Part shown: piece after piece, positions 24,909 through 37,498 of the stretch | Position numbering within the stretch: position 1 is the stretch's first letter | How the letters are laid out: every line of letters starts with the position of its first letter | NCBI GenBank assembly: GCA_021432635.1 | Contig: MU270025.1 | Coordinates: 1,075,244 to 1,139,243 of the forward strand | DNA: 64,000 nt | Direction of reading: 5' to 3' | DNA from: Thozetella sp. PMI_491 | Taxonomy: Eukaryota > Ascomycota > Sordariomycetes > Chaetosphaeriales > Chaetosphaeriaceae | Notes under the pieces: generated by a model | What the model was told of the DNA's origin: nothing | Databases searched by the model: none | What the model saw: the letters and a program-made list of their open reading frames with translations, nothing else | Made by a program: the position numbers and the translations under genes

Positions 24909-25373
24909 ATGACTACCCCTCACGCGCAGCCGCTCGGGCATCTCTCGATCGGGGTCCGGGACTACAACGTCTCCAAAGCCTTCTACACGGCGGTGCTAGA
25001 GACGCTGGGCCTCCAGCTAGTCTTCGACAGCGAGGCGAACGGCCCCACCACCGGCAAGACCCGCACGCTGGGGTTCGGCCCGGACGCCGACCGCGAGCTG
25101 CTCAACATCTTTGAGATAGGGCCCGACACCCACGCGCCGGGCCCGGGCTTCCACCTCGCCTTCAACGCGCCCACACGCGACTCGGTCGTCGAGTTCCACG
25201 CCACCGCCATGGGCTTCGGCGGCAAGGACAACGGCCTGCCCGGCGTGCGGCGACAGTACGGAGAGACCTACTTCGCCGCCTTTGTCATCGACCCGGACGG
25301 CTGGAAGCTGGAGGCGGTTTGCAAGAACCAGAAGGACGACGGCGCCGAGGACTCGGGCGCCAAGAGTGGATGA
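24909..25373 (+). CDS. Glyoxalase/VOC-superfamily protein
   Basis: A single exon encodes 154 residues. The start at 24909 (MTTPHAQPLGHLSIGV) was preferred to an in-frame ATG nine codons upstream because VOC domains begin with the metal-binding strand. The fold shows two beta-alpha-beta-beta modules: GHLSIGVRDYNVSKAFYTAV, then GFHLAFNAPTRDSVVEFHA and AFVIDPDGWKLEAVC. Candidate metal ligands are His11, His82 and Glu135. The superfamily covers glyoxalase I, extradiol dioxygenases and fosfomycin/bleomycin resistance proteins. Single-module fungal members like this are usually uncharacterised. The reading frame is very GC-rich. The CAP gene follows about 470 bp downstream on the same strand. Confidence 0.88.
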   Translation: MTTPHAQPLGHLSIGVRDYNVSKAFYTAVLETLGLQLVFDSEANGPTTGKTRTLGFGPDADRELLNIFEIGPDTHAPGPGFHLAFNAPTRDSVVEFHATAMGFGGKDNGLPGVRRQYGETYFAAFVIDPDGWKLEAVCKNQKDDGAEDSGAKSG

Positions 25374-25847
25374 CAGCGGCCTGTGGTCGGGGCCCGTCGG
25401 CGCTACGGGGGGGGTTGCTGACCGGTACTTGGCAGCGATCGGCGTGCCGGTTGGTGGGCTGCTCTGAAACGAAACGGCCCCTCCAGCAGGCCCGGACAGG
25501 GGTACGTCATTGCTTGGCCCGCGTTGCGTAGCTGGGAGTGGTCATCATCGACCACGGCCGCCAACCGCTTGGGTTGATCAGCCACGACGTCAAACCTGGT
25601 TTTGCGCCTGCTTTTCCCTGGATTGCGCCGGTCGTCGCTGCAGTTAATATTCTTTGTAGATCTCGAGGTGGCGGTGGTTGGAATGCCTCTGCCTCCCCCA
25701 TGATAGAACCTACTGTCGTCTCCCACAAAGGCCAAGATCCTTGATACCCGTGCTTTGTCCCATACCACTTCGCGGACCATCTTCTACTGCTATTCTCATC
25801 GTAGTTTGGGGGTTTGCATCGTCGCTGAATCGCGCTGCTCAGCTCCA

Positions 25848-26504
25848 ATGGGGTTTCCTCGAAGCTCATATCTGCTTCTGTTCCTAGCCGTTGCGCGCCG
25901 CGCGCTCGGCTCGCCTTCGCCAGCCCCAGACCAAGAGACTACCACAATAACCGTAGGCCCTTCTATCCCGTCCCAGGCCCCGCAGTTCGTCGACAACGAC
26001 CTCTTCACCTCCGCCATTCTAAACAGCACCAACTTCTACCGCTCGGAGCACAATGCGTCCGCCGTCGTGTACAACGATACGCTCTCAGACTTCGCGACGG
26101 ACTATCTAGACGGCAACAATTGCGACTTCGAGCATTCTGGGGGCCCGTACGGCGAGAATCTGGCACTGGGCTGCTCCGATGCCACGGGCTGTGTCGAGAT
26201 GTGGGGCAACGAGAGGCAAAGCTACGACTACGACCACCCGGACTTCAGCGAAGAGACGGGCCATTTTACACAGCTCGTATGGAAGAACACGACGGCGGTT
26301 GGGTGCGGGAAGCGGCTTTGCGGAGATCATGGCTGGTACCTGGTCTGCGAGTACTGGCCCAGGGGCAATGTCATCGGCGAGTTTGGGGAAGAAGTCGGCG
26401 CGCAAGTCAACGGAACTGGAAGCTCGGGGGCAGCAGCGCGTCCAAGCTTCTCACGAGACCTCTTGTTGGCGATGGTGATATCCTCGTACTTGCTATTGTT
26501 CTAG
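25848..26504 (+). CDS. Secreted CAP (SCP/PR-1-like) protein, probably GPI-anchored
   Basis: A single exon encodes 218 residues. The start at 25848 gives a signal peptide (MGFPRSSYLLLFLAVARRALG) followed by a Thr/Pro-rich linker. The CAP domain is clear: FEHSGGPYGENLALGC, then GHFTQLVWKNTTAVGCG and WYLVCEYWPRGNVIGEF, matching the CAP1 and CAP2 signatures. The His/Glu tetrad residues are in place, and the conserved cysteines could form disulphides. Several N-glycosylation sequons (NST, NAS, NDT, NTT, NGT) are present. The C-terminus is Gly/Ser/Ala-rich and then hydrophobic (LLLAMVISSYLLLF), as in GPI-anchor signals. CAP proteins bind sterols and lipids and are used at the cell surface or as effectors. 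A role here is inference only. Confidence 0.92.
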   Translation: MGFPRSSYLLLFLAVARRALGSPSPAPDQETTTITVGPSIPSQAPQFVDNDLFTSAILNSTNFYRSEHNASAVVYNDTLSDFATDYLDGNNCDFEHSGGPYGENLALGCSDATGCVEMWGNERQSYDYDHPDFSEETGHFTQLVWKNTTAVGCGKRLCGDHGWYLVCEYWPRGNVIGEFGEEVGAQVNGTGSSGAAARPSFSRDLLLAMVISSYLLLF

Positions 26505-26756
26505 CGACTTCTGTATAGCTGCTGGACAACTTTTGTCAAGAAACAACACTATGATACCCATTATCACCCACGGGTGCCGACTTAGCATGTAAGCTAATTT
26601 GTCTTGTCCGAGCCTCGCTAGAAGTGAGTTCACATGAACACTTGGAGGTCCAAAATTAAGTAGGTAAAGCAGTCGAAGCTCGGGCGGTATTTACTAGCTC
26701 CACGCTCGCATAGGTACGGCAGACTTCCGATAACCATCTACCAGCCTAATTCCCTT

Positions 26757-28142
26757 CTAGATCGCAATCCTTGTCCTCGGCGTCGGGACTGCCAATCGTC
26801 CCCAGGTCACGCGTGGGGGAGGATCCTCCCCCGGCCGCTGCTCCAAGTTCATAGCATCGCGCGAGAGCTGTACCCACTCTATCCCACGGGTGAGCATCAC
26901 GTCAATATACCGTTCCATGACCTTCTCGAGACTGGCCCCGGTTGCCTTGGTCTGGCTGATCTGGCCGATGGCACGCCCCAGATCGAGGGCGTCCATAAAT
27001 GCGCAGACACCACCTTCTCCTCTAACTGCTCATGTAATCAGTCTGGAAGTAGATGCATAACAGGTGAGGAAAGTGATCAGTAATTGCTCGCTTACAGGGT
27101 GTCATGGGGTGCGCCGAATCCCCCAGTAGCACCACCCTTCCGGCTGGATAGTCTCCATGGTGCAGGTCCAAGTTGTAGAAGGACATTTGTGTCTTTCGCA
27201 CTCCCTCCGGGGGTGTCTTGTCGATGACTGTCCTAAAGTCCCCGGGAGGGATAAATGATGTTAGCTCCTTTGCATGCTCCAGTATCTCTTCCTGGCTTGC
27301 AGAGCGCGTCCAATACGCCTCTGCGTCGACGGCTGCCGGGTCGGAAACGATCGTCATCCAATAATAGTAGCCCGTCTTGCCGTCCGGTGATACTTTATCG
27401 AGGCCAACAAACATGGCCTTGCATCGTTCCCTGGCCGCGGCGATCGTGTATGCGGAATGTCCGAGTGCAAGCTGACTCGCGAAGTCTTGACCAGAGAGGG
27501 TAAGTTCCCCCACGATTGAGCCGATGGGAAGAACATTGGGCTCGGAAACGATGCCTCGTTTGGCGAGGATATGGTCGCGAACTACCATTTTCGTGAGACT
27601 GTGTGCCAGAGTAGACCCCCGCCGTCGTCGCCGGGAGGGTAGGTACCAATGGAATGGGTTCCATCCGCTCCAACGAGTATGTCCCCGGTCGCCGAGGTCC
27701 CATCTGCAAAGTGCAAGGTGACCTTGTCCCCCTCCTCGCTCACCGCAACAGCCCTCCTGCCGTAACGGACTGGTATATTCGCGCGCAGCCAGTCCCGGAG
27801 CCTAGGTCTGTTGGCTCGGATGATATTTCCGCTGCCATCGGCCGTCACACCCATCCGGCGATTGAGGTGGTCGGTGTTATAGAACATGATCTGAGCTGGC
27901 AGCTTGAGCGGCAAGAAGTGGTCAACCTCACTCAGGGGAGGCATGTCGTCGGAAAACGCGGCTACTAGGTCTTCCATCACGGTATGCAGACCGATCGCCC
28001 ATCCTTGTGGACGGACGGTCTCATCGGCATCCCGCTCAAATACCTCGAATGAGATGGCTTGTTTGCGGAGGATCTGGGCAAGGGCGAGGCCGCCGAGGCC
28101 ACCGCCAATGATGAGCACGTGGGGATAACTTCCAGAGGCCAT
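26757..28142 (-). CDS. FAD-dependent aromatic monooxygenase (salicylate-hydroxylase-like)
   Basis: Three minus-strand exons: 28142-27647, 27581-27096 and 27025-26757, encoding 416 residues. Intron 1 (GTACCT...GGTAG, 65 bp) joins GADGTHSI to VRDHILAKRG. Intron 2 (GTAAGC...GAGCAG, 70 bp) joins SAHPMTP to FRGEGGVCAFMDALDLG. All three family signatures are present: the dinucleotide-binding VLIIGGGLGGLALA at the N-terminus, the DG motif ILVGADGTHS, and the GD motif VVLLGDSAHPMTP. These enzymes use NAD(P)H and O2 to hydroxylate aromatic or polyketide substrates. The substrate is not predictable. The gene is transcribed away from a P450 about 2.4 kb distant, so a small oxidative pathway is possible but unproven. 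Confidence 0.92.
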
Positions 28143-30540
28143 AGTTGTGTCTTTGAGCTAGAGGTATCACGGGGGAGAGAAGAGACGGCCGGCTTGTTCT
28201 TGTCATACTCACTTCTAGCTAAGGCGTTTCTTGAACTACCAGATAAACTCGTGCTCTTATCTCATTACCTCCCACAAGTCCGAGCCCACGCCATGTCCGA
28301 GCTCACACCATATCTTGGTTACACCATATCCTGCCCGCACCATGTCACTGTTCCTCCAGGTCATCGGCTCCACCAACCAGGTCACCCGCCTCACCCGTTC
28401 CACCAGCATTGGCCATCCTGTACGTCGCGGAGACTGTTGGTCGGAGGGCTGCGATGAGCCGAAGCCGCGTTGAGGTACCTGACGCAAAGTCGAGCGACGT
28501 CCGCCTCCCACGCCCTAGCAGACGAGCCGTGGCAGCTGGCATCGAATGCGTATGGCTGACTAAGAGACGATGTCTTCGTGATGATCCCTTACCCACATGT
28601 CTTCCCGGAGTCGGTAACAGCTCAAAGGCGCGACCCGCGAAGTCGGCTTCCAGAAACCAATCAGGGACGACCCAAACAAGAGACCCTGATTCCGAGACAC
28701 CTCCGTCGACGTCAGCTGAGATAATGAGAAGTGATGAATGTCGAGATCAGCTGTGTATCCGTCGTACGAGACTGCTTCTGTTTTGCGCTGTCGACATGGC
28801 GTCCCCACTCGAAAGGTTTACATGGCAGACTGGCCGGTCCCCTGATCGGGAAGCCGGGGCCGTGAGCGCAGCAGGGCGAAGAGCGTCAAGACGTCATCTC
28901 AGATCTACTAACTACCTCAACCTCGATGGCAAGATGAACCAAGGAAGTCCACCCGCTATCATATAGCAACCACCGAACGCTATTTGGATGAGTTTAGCTT
29001 CCAGTGCGAGCTTCCTTTGCACGATTTGAACGGCGCAAGGCGTCAGAGGGAGGAGGGGACGCCGTGCTGTGTTTTATTCCAGCTACCCAAAATTCCATCA
29101 ATAGAAGCACACGGCATTCGCTCCGAGTCTTGAACATGACCCTTCCAGCATTGCAGGCTGCAGCCACCGTTACTTCGGTCATCCGGTAGTCTCACAGCAT
29201 TAGACCTGGTTGGCCTGTGGGATAATCGGTACGCCAGCTTCTTATCCGGCTCCAACTTGAGAGAAGCAAGGCATGCAGCCACAACGAGCAGCAATTGCTG
29301 CCCTCCAATGCTTTCCCACGCCAGCCTGCTCAATGTCCCATTCCCCGCTCGGAATGTCTTTTCGCCGTGCCTGCCTGCATAACTCTCTGGCTAGGCCTGC
29401 AAGGCCCATTGTCTGGATGGTTCGTCTCCTGCACGCGTCGTGGCTGTATCTAATATCGTATATATCAACCACCTGTGATTGGACAGAGGTCTCGGCAGTC
29501 AACCGGCCGACCTGTACGGACAACAGTGGTCCAGCCAAAACGCTCCAAACCCTGTCCCCTGCTACAGCTACCATGGTCGCTTTGACAGTGCCGCCACCCT
29601 CAGGCCTACATATACGTAGGCGCTATCCTAGCCCGCGGGGTAAGGATGCAACATCCCATAGAAACCGAGAACAAAGCAATGTCGCTCTCCATTTCAGCCG
29701 TCACTTTCCGTGTAGCACGGGCCTAGCTCGCGGGTACATGCCCAAGTTTCGTCTCGAGATGATTGATATCTTTGGAGGACGAGGACGCTTTCGGTTCTTC
29801 CTCCATGGAAGTGCCAGGCGACCCAGTTGGAGAGTTTGATGCAGCACTTGGAAGTGCAAACAAAACGTGACAGTGAATGGGAAATTGCCGCATTTTTAGG
29901 TCCTTTTGGCGTCAAGCTTTTCGGAACTTTTGTATCCGCCGGTCTCAAATGGCCTGAGTGCGAGAGCGTGTGCGCGCGCGCGTGCGGTGTGGCTGCCGAC
30001 ATGTTTCATCCCTGATGAGGAGACCTACCATCAAGAAAGAACTTAAAACAGGCAAAGGGGCCAAACAGTGAGCTGCGCTGCAGCAAGCCAGTCTCGCTCT
30101 TCAGGTCAAATTTGTCCCTTCCGCTTCGTTTTACGCGACTGAGGTCAACGAATGGCCCGGACTGTTTCTTGGGTCACAGCCTGGTGCGAATAAAAAGCAG
30201 TGAATCGGCATTTCATTTTCTGACGCACCGGCCACTGCGAGCTCTTTTTTGGGCTGGGTCTTCGCTGTATTGCATCTGTTGTGTTGCTATAAGGCTATCA
30301 AAGGCTCTGCCCCTTGCCGTCTCAGACGTCTGGCTATTATTATTACCTTATCAGAGCTCTGGCATTCCCAAGCGGCCGAGACAGGCTGTATTGTGCATTT
30401 ATCAGATCCCTCGATACCTCAGCCCGCCCTCCTAGTTTCCAACCGCACTCGTACATTTGGTCAGGATCGGGCATTGTTCTGGGGCAATAGTGAGGAGCAG
30501 TCCGAATTTCGCTCGACATCATTCCTATCATACCGCAAAC
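28143..30540. other. Intergenic region between FAD monooxygenase and P450
   Basis: These 2.4 kb between divergent genes hold no supported gene. ORFs of up to 188 codons occur but lack domains, have poor codon character and overlap on both strands. Around 28300-28350 a CACCAT(A/G)TC motif recurs several times. The stretch presumably includes both promoters. Confidence 0.45.
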
Positions 30541-32158
30541 ATGAGCTGGTATCCGGCAGCGCTAGTCGTTGGCTTGGCCATCGCCTATCTTGTTCGTCAG
30601 GCATGGCAACGGCGAGACCGCAGTTTAGGCTTCCCAGTTGTCAACATCCCGCCCGGGGAAGACCCGTCATGGGCTGTCAAGGAAGGCTTCAAGAAGGTAT
30701 CGTGCCCTCCTCCCTGCCGCCAGAGAACGCGCGGTCTGAACACGACCGAGCTGACGCTTGTCCCAGTATCCAAACACTCCCTTCATCTTGCCCTTCACGC
30801 CTTCGCGTGTGGTGTTGCCGATGGACATGTTCAACGAAGTGGTATATGCTCCCGATGCAAAACTCTCCCTCTCGCGGGAGGTATACGACTTGTTTCTTGG
30901 TCGGTACACCAAGGTCGGCCAGCACCGGCTCGAGGTGGTCCATACGGTGCGTACCGACCTTACCAAGAACCTCTCCGACGTCATCCCCGTCATAATGTCC
31001 GAGTCCAAATACGCCACCGCAAAGGAGCTGGGATATCCGGAGGACTGGACCCCCGTCAAGCTCTACAAGACAATGCTGAACATGGTCGCGCTCCTGAGCG
31101 CGCGGGTCTTCGTTGGCTTCCCGCTGAGCCGCGACGAGGAATGGCTGAACATGACGATCGAGTATACCATGCAGATGGTGGCGGTGCAGACGAGGTCGAA
31201 GGGCTGGAATCCGCTTCTACGGCCTCTGATCGCGCCCTTCTTGCCTGAAGTGAGAAAGGCGGCGAGTATGCTGGACAAGGCTCGAAAATACGTGGAGCCA
31301 CTGGTGAAGGACGTCATGGCGGATCACGACCGCGAGAAGACAGGCCCATCAAGAGCTGGCATGAGGGGAAGCTTCATATCCTGGCTCATAAACAACTCGC
31401 CCCCGAGCCTAAAGACGTCTAGGAGGATCGGGGAATCCCAGCTCCTGATATCATTCGCCGCTATCCACACCACGAGCATGTCGGGCAGCAATGTCATATT
31501 CGATCTCGCCTGCCGCCCCGAGTACATCCAACCCTTGCGCGAGGAGATCGAAAGTGTAATCCGCGAGGATGGGATGGAGACAGACGCGGATGGGCTTACG
31601 TACCTTGGCAAACAGTCCTTCGCCAAGCTAAAGCTTCTGGACTCTTTCATCAAGGAGAGCCAGCGTTTGAGCCCCCTAAGCTTCCTCGGCATGATGCGCA
31701 CATCGCTGCAGGACTACACCTTCTCGAATGGAATCACCATCCCCGAGGGAACTCGTATCGCCTTTCCCATGTGGGCTCTTCATCAGTCCGACACAACCAC
31801 GACCTACAGCCCCGAGTATAACAAGGATACCGGGAATGCCGGGCCTGAAGTGTTCGATGGCTACCGGTTTCTGCGCCTCCGCAACCTCCCGGGGCGCGAG
31901 ACCCGGCACCAGGCGGTCACGACGGGACCCGAGGCGATCAATTTCGGACACGGGCCCCACTCCTGCCCGGGCCGCTTCTTCGCCATCTACGAGATCAAAG
32001 TGCTGCTGGTGGAGCTACTTCTCAACTACGACATCCGGATCAAGGGCGATGTCGATGGCAAGGGAGGAGAGCATCTGCGGCCGAAGAATTACAGTCATGA
32101 CAACTCCAGCATCCCCAATCCTACTGGCGAGATTGAGATCCGGAAGAGGCGAATATGA
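30541..32158 (+). CDS. Cytochrome P450 monooxygenase (ent-kaurene-oxidase-like group)
   Basis: Two exons, 30541-30696 and 30767-32158, encode 515 residues. The 70-bp intron (GTATCG...CCCAG, GCTGAC branch) is phase 0 and joins WAVKEGFKK to YPNTPFILP. An N-terminal membrane anchor (residues ~4-20) would tether it to the ER. The I-helix reads FAAIHTTSMSG, the K-helix ExxR is KESQR near residue 347, and the haem loop FGHGPHSCPGRFFA carries the cysteine ligand near residue 453. The AAIHTTS and CPGRFFA forms, together with the LREEI helix, resemble fungal ent-kaurene-oxidase-like/CYP68-type P450s of secondary metabolism. That subfamily call is by resemblance only. No terpene or polyketide synthase lies in the window. 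Confidence 0.93.
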
Positions 32159-35100
32159 AGGATGGAAGCCCGCAAACTAGCGAGATCTAGGCGAGGTGTT
32201 GGCTGTAACTAGGTAAGGGTCGCGAAGGCAATCCTCGTGGTTTGTGAGCTACAGCACTATTCCTGGCAAAAGGGCCGTGATCCGCTCGGCCTATCCGCTC
32301 GGCGTCCAGTGGCCGGAGCCTGAGGTATCCAGTTGGGATGGCTATTGTTTTTCTTTGGTGGCCAAATATGCTTGTAGCTCGCAATGGCGGCGTCGTGGTA
32401 TCGGCGTCCCATCGGCAAACAGAACACGTCGTCCATAACATCCCTGAGCTTGACGGGACCCAAAGGCCCACCGCCGTGAGGCCAGGATGCGATCTACTGC
32501 TGATTAGTGGCTCTAGAGCCCATGTTGTGCTAGAGGCGCGAAGCGGGTGCCCCGGCTGCTGCCCATCGGAGCGGCGGCCGGGCTCACCGGAGCGGCATCG
32601 AGCGGCTCGCGAAGGCAGTTCGGCAGGCCAGGACCCCTAGCCAAGCGCGTTACCTAACCCACCGGCAATGTTCTTGTCCTCTGGTTTTGTGGCGTCGGTG
32701 AAGCAGAGATCGCTTAGCAGTGCCGGCGACCGGGAACCGTTGCAACGCTCCGAGATGGGCCGAGGTGGGTTTGTATCTGTACCCTGAAGCCAGAGTAGCA
32801 TCTCAGGCGCATCACGGTTAGCCCCAGGATCCTGCAGGGGGTGGCCGTAGTGCCGCTCCCGGCCCGCCGACAGGTAGCGCTTCCTGCCCAATATAGAGAG
32901 ACGTTACTGTCCGGCAGCTTCCCGGCAAACTCACCGAGACCTACGTTGCAGGTTCCGAAGAACGACCAAGGGCCCTTTAATGTAGGAAATCCCGCCCCTT
33001 CCGGGACTTGGGCTCGTCCAAGCGGAGCGGCACTGATTGCCGTGCGGAGGTCCACGATTGCAGGCATCCTCGAGATGAGGAGCCACTTGCTCTAGATGAC
33101 CCGACGTGGCCGGAGCCACGCTACCTAAGGGAGTCTGCTGCTGCCGGCATATCCATGATTCCAGTCGCCGCGCACGGAGCGAGCGCAGAGGCATATGCTG
33201 GTACTTTGTACACGTCCCCGTTCGGAGGGTTTGGCCGGCCCGACTCGCAATCGATGATCGCCTGAGCCCTGCATGCCGCCCAGCATTACGGAATACTGCC
33301 CCCCCGCAAAAGACCGACGGCCTACAGTAGCAGTCTTGCTCGAGAGAGTGCGGGGGAGGCCAAAATGTGGGCGAGCGTATAGAGCTACGTGGCCGGCCGG
33401 TATGCTCGCGTCCGACGGATGCCGGGTGAGAAAAAAAACAGGGCGATTTGCCGCCGCCGGGCTTGGACAGTGTGCGGCGCCGGGTCGCAGCGTATGCTCC
33501 TAGCGCTCACGGGCTCCGACGCCCCGACATGACATCAGAGTTTGTCTAAAACCCTGCTGCGTCGTCGCACCGCCCCCGGCTCCGGCATGCAGTGCAGCGA
33601 TGGGCGTCCGAGAGACGATGCGGCTGTCTCGGGTTGGTGCGCTCGATCGCGTCTCGGCCCTCGCGCCTCAAGGCATTACGACTTTTTTTTATTATTTTTT
33701 TGCCGTCCTGGACGTAAATCGAAATCGAAATTCCGGGCGGTCCATCCTTCGGCTCTTGGCGGGAAAGCGTGGGGCTCGCGCTGCACATACGCATTGCCGT
33801 CTTGGGCAGGCTTAGAGTCCCCGAACTTTGTGCAGGGTTTGCCGGGCCAGCCAAGTCAGTGAAGCAAGGACCTCGGGCCAAAAGACGCAAAGCGGGCGTC
33901 GCACATGAGGACATCGCGAGGGATTAATGACTCTTAGACCGCCTCATGTGAGACGAGGTGACGTCGGGCACATGAGCCAAGCTCGACGACGTGAGACATC
34001 GCGACCGCCTACCCTTAGTCAGCGGATCCCGGCCTCAGATGAGCTAAGGCAGATGGATGTGTATTCTGCATTCCATTCTTATCCGCAGCTGAGATAAGGG
34101 TACCTTGACCAAGTACCGACCGCCGATGGCTGTAGCAGTAGCAGCACGACAAATGCTGGTCCGGAGGCCCTGTGCTACGTACCAGGCGGCGGCACCGCCC
34201 GCGCCTCCGCCAGCTGGCGGGATGAACAAAGCCTAGAGGCATCGACATGGCTTGTCATGCCTGCATCCTCAACATTCCTGGCGCGCGCAATCTATTACCC
34301 TCAACTCTCTACCGCCTTGACCGTCGCATCTCACGACAGCCTCACTCCCCGCCAGCAAGCCACGCGCCAAGCCGACATGGTTGCGCCAAGGCAAGCGAGC
34401 AAGGCATCGTGGGATGGCGGATGGCGGATGGGGACGGCCTGAGATGATAAAAACAAGGGAGCCTGCAAAAGCGCCCGCCACAGCGGACGAATCCAAATGC
34501 GTCATGACCGTGGCTATGCTGACCGAGGCCATCTGCGCGATTCCACACGCCCGCCCCTGTGGATAATATTCTTTTTATCTTAGTTACCCATTTCTGCAAA
34601 AGGTAAATGGCCTACTCTGTCCCCTGCTGTACGCCGGTGGCTTGAACACCCATGGCCCTTGCACCCAAGAGGCGCGGGAGGAGCCTTCTTTTTTGGCATC
34701 CCCAACATCCTCCCATCCGCTAGGCATCAAAGCAGGCAGGCATTCGATGCCATTGCCTGTTTGGTACGATTACGGGGTGTAAGCCTACGGTAGGCGCCCG
34801 CAACACCAAAAAAAATACGGCTGGATTTTTTGTTGGGGCTCTCGTCGGCGTCGCAGCGCAGGCAGTCAACCTCTCAGCCTGGGACCCAGCGAGGCGGCAC
34901 CGTCACCACTCTGCGCTGCTGCGCCCGACGTACGCCAGCAACACCGCCGACCCCATAGTTTGCTGGGCCGCACTGGCCTGAAGTCCTGACACGCAGCTGG
35001 AGTGATGAACCTTGTTGTTGGGCCCTTCGCCCCCGCGCCTTCCCTTTCGTTGCTGGCGCGCCGCTCCATCGCATATGATACGGGCACGAGATCGGGAGAA

Positions 35101-35607
35101 AAAAGAGTCCTCGCATGGCCCCGGTTAGCCCGGGCCGAGGCCTATCGTCAGCTCCGGGGTGGGGAGGGAAGCATGCGCGGCGGACCCCCTTCGCCATTGT
35201 TAGAAACGCGGGCCTGCTGAGTTGCCGCCAGCGGCGGTGGCAGGGCGCAAGCGCGCATACGAATTACGAAGTACGAAGCGTACCAAGCGGGCTCGCACTC
35301 TCGGTGCGCAATATGTCCCGGCTGTCATTCTGCTGAGGCGACTTTTAGTCCGCCGCCTGGAGGGTCTTACTCGCCTGCCGGCGCGTCACCGCCCGCGCCT
35401 GCGTCATCTGGGTCAGGCAGAGCGCAGCACGGGCATTCTTTTGATCGATCTTACGGCCTCTTTTAGGGGCCGTGTAGCTCCCCTGCAGGCGTAATCCTTC
35501 CATCGGTTTTGTGCGACAGCCACCAACCACGTTTGCGGGGGAGCCCGCCGCCCAGCAAAGATGCCTGGGAATCGCCTCTGGCGCGGGGGGGGAGGGGTGT
35601 ATGTTTG

Positions 35608-35613
35608 GTGTGT

Positions 35614-35658
<45 letters not shown>
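35608..35658. repeat. (TG)n microsatellite
   Basis: About 50 bp of TG/GT dinucleotides, with one interrupting A near 35618. Read in frame it gives false His-Thr or Val-Cys peptides, which explains several chance ORFs around it. Confidence 0.95.
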
Positions 35659-35659
<1 letters not shown>

Positions 35660-36310
35660 CGCATGCACGAGGAGCTAAGGAGGGGAATAGAAATAAACAT
35701 TGAAGAAAGTCTGGGGAAGGCTGACTGGGCTGCTCCCGAGGACGAGGCGTCGTGTGTTGACGAGTGATAAGAACGATCCTGCGGGGGCGCACGGCGTGGG
35801 CAAACACCCAAAATTATCGTCAACCCCTTGCAGAGGAAGGGCTAGTGGAAAAAATAGAGAAGGGGGAGAACGCCTAGGTCGGCCCCCCCCTTCCTGGCCT
35901 TTACTGCTTGTCTGACGTGAGCTCCTACCGCAGGCACTCGCGGGCCTCGCCCTAAGATCGGGGTTGCGGCGTCTGAGTGTGGTGTGTGTGGCTCGCGCGT
36001 ATCTTAGGCAAGCGAATCGACGTCTAAGTGCCTGCCCGCCCCGCCGGTACGCCTGCTTGCTCGCTCGCTCGCTCTTCGGGGGGGAGCTTTTACTCAGTAA
36101 GGCTTTCGGTCATCGCTGTTGGGCCGTTTCGGGCCACTGCCTTGAGCCGTATGTTCACTAGACGCGGGATGGATGTCTGTTGGCTCCTCACTCGCCGCCC
36201 ACACCGGCGTCTCAGGTCTAAGGCAAAAAAAAATCCTGCGAGGCCGCTGCTCCTCCTCGGCCCCCCTCGCTCTTCGGTCTCGGTGTTCGCGACCTGGTAG
36301 GGTAGAAAGG

Positions 36311-36329
36311 GGAGAGAGAGAGAGAGAGA
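36311..36329. repeat. Short (AG)n tract
   Basis: Roughly nine AG units in gene-free DNA. Confidence 0.85.
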
Positions 36330-37480
36330 AAAGAACAGGTCGAAAAATTCCTCTTTGCAGACAGCTTGCATTAGCTGGGCCTCACATAGCACCGTTTCGG
36401 GCGCTCCTATCGCCCGCCTAGGTGTAGCGATGCAGGAATCACCCCCTCCGCCGTGGAGTGTTTGTTCCTTGGGGGAGTCTCTTCCCTGGGGGCTTTTTTT
36501 TCTCTGCTACCTAGCTAGGTACACTCTCTAGGGCCGATCGCCCATCCTCTGAGCGCTCCACAATGCACCCGGCGGGCCCCCCATACGGCGGCGTATTCTT
36601 GGATTGTCGGATGCTACGACGTCAACAAACGTTACGGACCCTTTGGCCGGGGACCGACTCCCTAGAACACAAGCGATTCGGAACAATTTCGCCGTGAGAA
36701 TCCCTCGGCAGTGGCATGCAGGCCGCCTACGACCTACAACCCCTACAACCTACCTAGTTCGTACACCCGTATTTGGAGTGGCCGCGACTTTGGTCGCATC
36801 CTAGATCAACATAATACCGAACACATTGCCTTTCCCGGCGACTTCCTCTTGGAAGGTTGAAAAACGTGCCCTGTACGGCCTAGCGGGGTGCCTGTGGTAC
36901 AAAGTGCTGAACAGGGATCGAGGTCAGCCTTCCTCCACACGCAAACATAGTAGGCACTAAACTAACACACCCATTCATTGCCCACCACATTCGGTAGCGT
37001 GCCTTCGGGGGCCGGGGAAGGGGGGAAGGGGGGAGGAGAGGTGGTGGGGTGTGCCAGTAGACACGGCCCGGACGTCGAGTTGGCTATTGCCGGCCTTCCA
37101 GTCCCGAACAGGCTGCCTGTTCGTTCGGGATGCTGTACCTTGAGTTTGCGTCGCAGTCAAAGTTGACGGTCTCTTTGTTGTTTGCCTCTCGGGCCCCGAA
37201 TGGCTGCTGCCCCTCCACCCGCTCTCCCCGCCCTCCCCCTTTTCTTGTAACGATCGGAACGATTGGCATAGATGGGCCGCCGTAGAAGGACGCGGCTGGC
37301 CAGTCAGTGCGGCCCAATCGCATACTATACGTGTTCATGCGTCGCCGACAAACCAGCCAAATGCCTGTAGCGTCCCAGTGGCGGGCCAACTAAATAATAG
37401 GCCAGTTAGCGGCCAGCCTCTCCCCTTTTTTGCCCTTTTTGCCCCAACCCCGCTCTTGCGGAGAGGAAAATAGGGGAGAA

Positions 37481-37498
37481 GGGGGGGGGGGGGGGGGG
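37481..37498. repeat. Homopolymer run of 18 G
   Basis: Eighteen consecutive G in gene-free DNA. Its length is liable to assembly error. Confidence 0.9.

Noticed and set aside
28409-29839. Two ORFs of ~185 codons between the FAD monooxygenase and the P450
   Set aside because: No domain, poor codon character, and overlapping frames on the opposite strand.
35345-35823. Proteins with long His-Thr or Val-Cys repeats
   Set aside because: They are translations of the (TG)n microsatellite in different frames.
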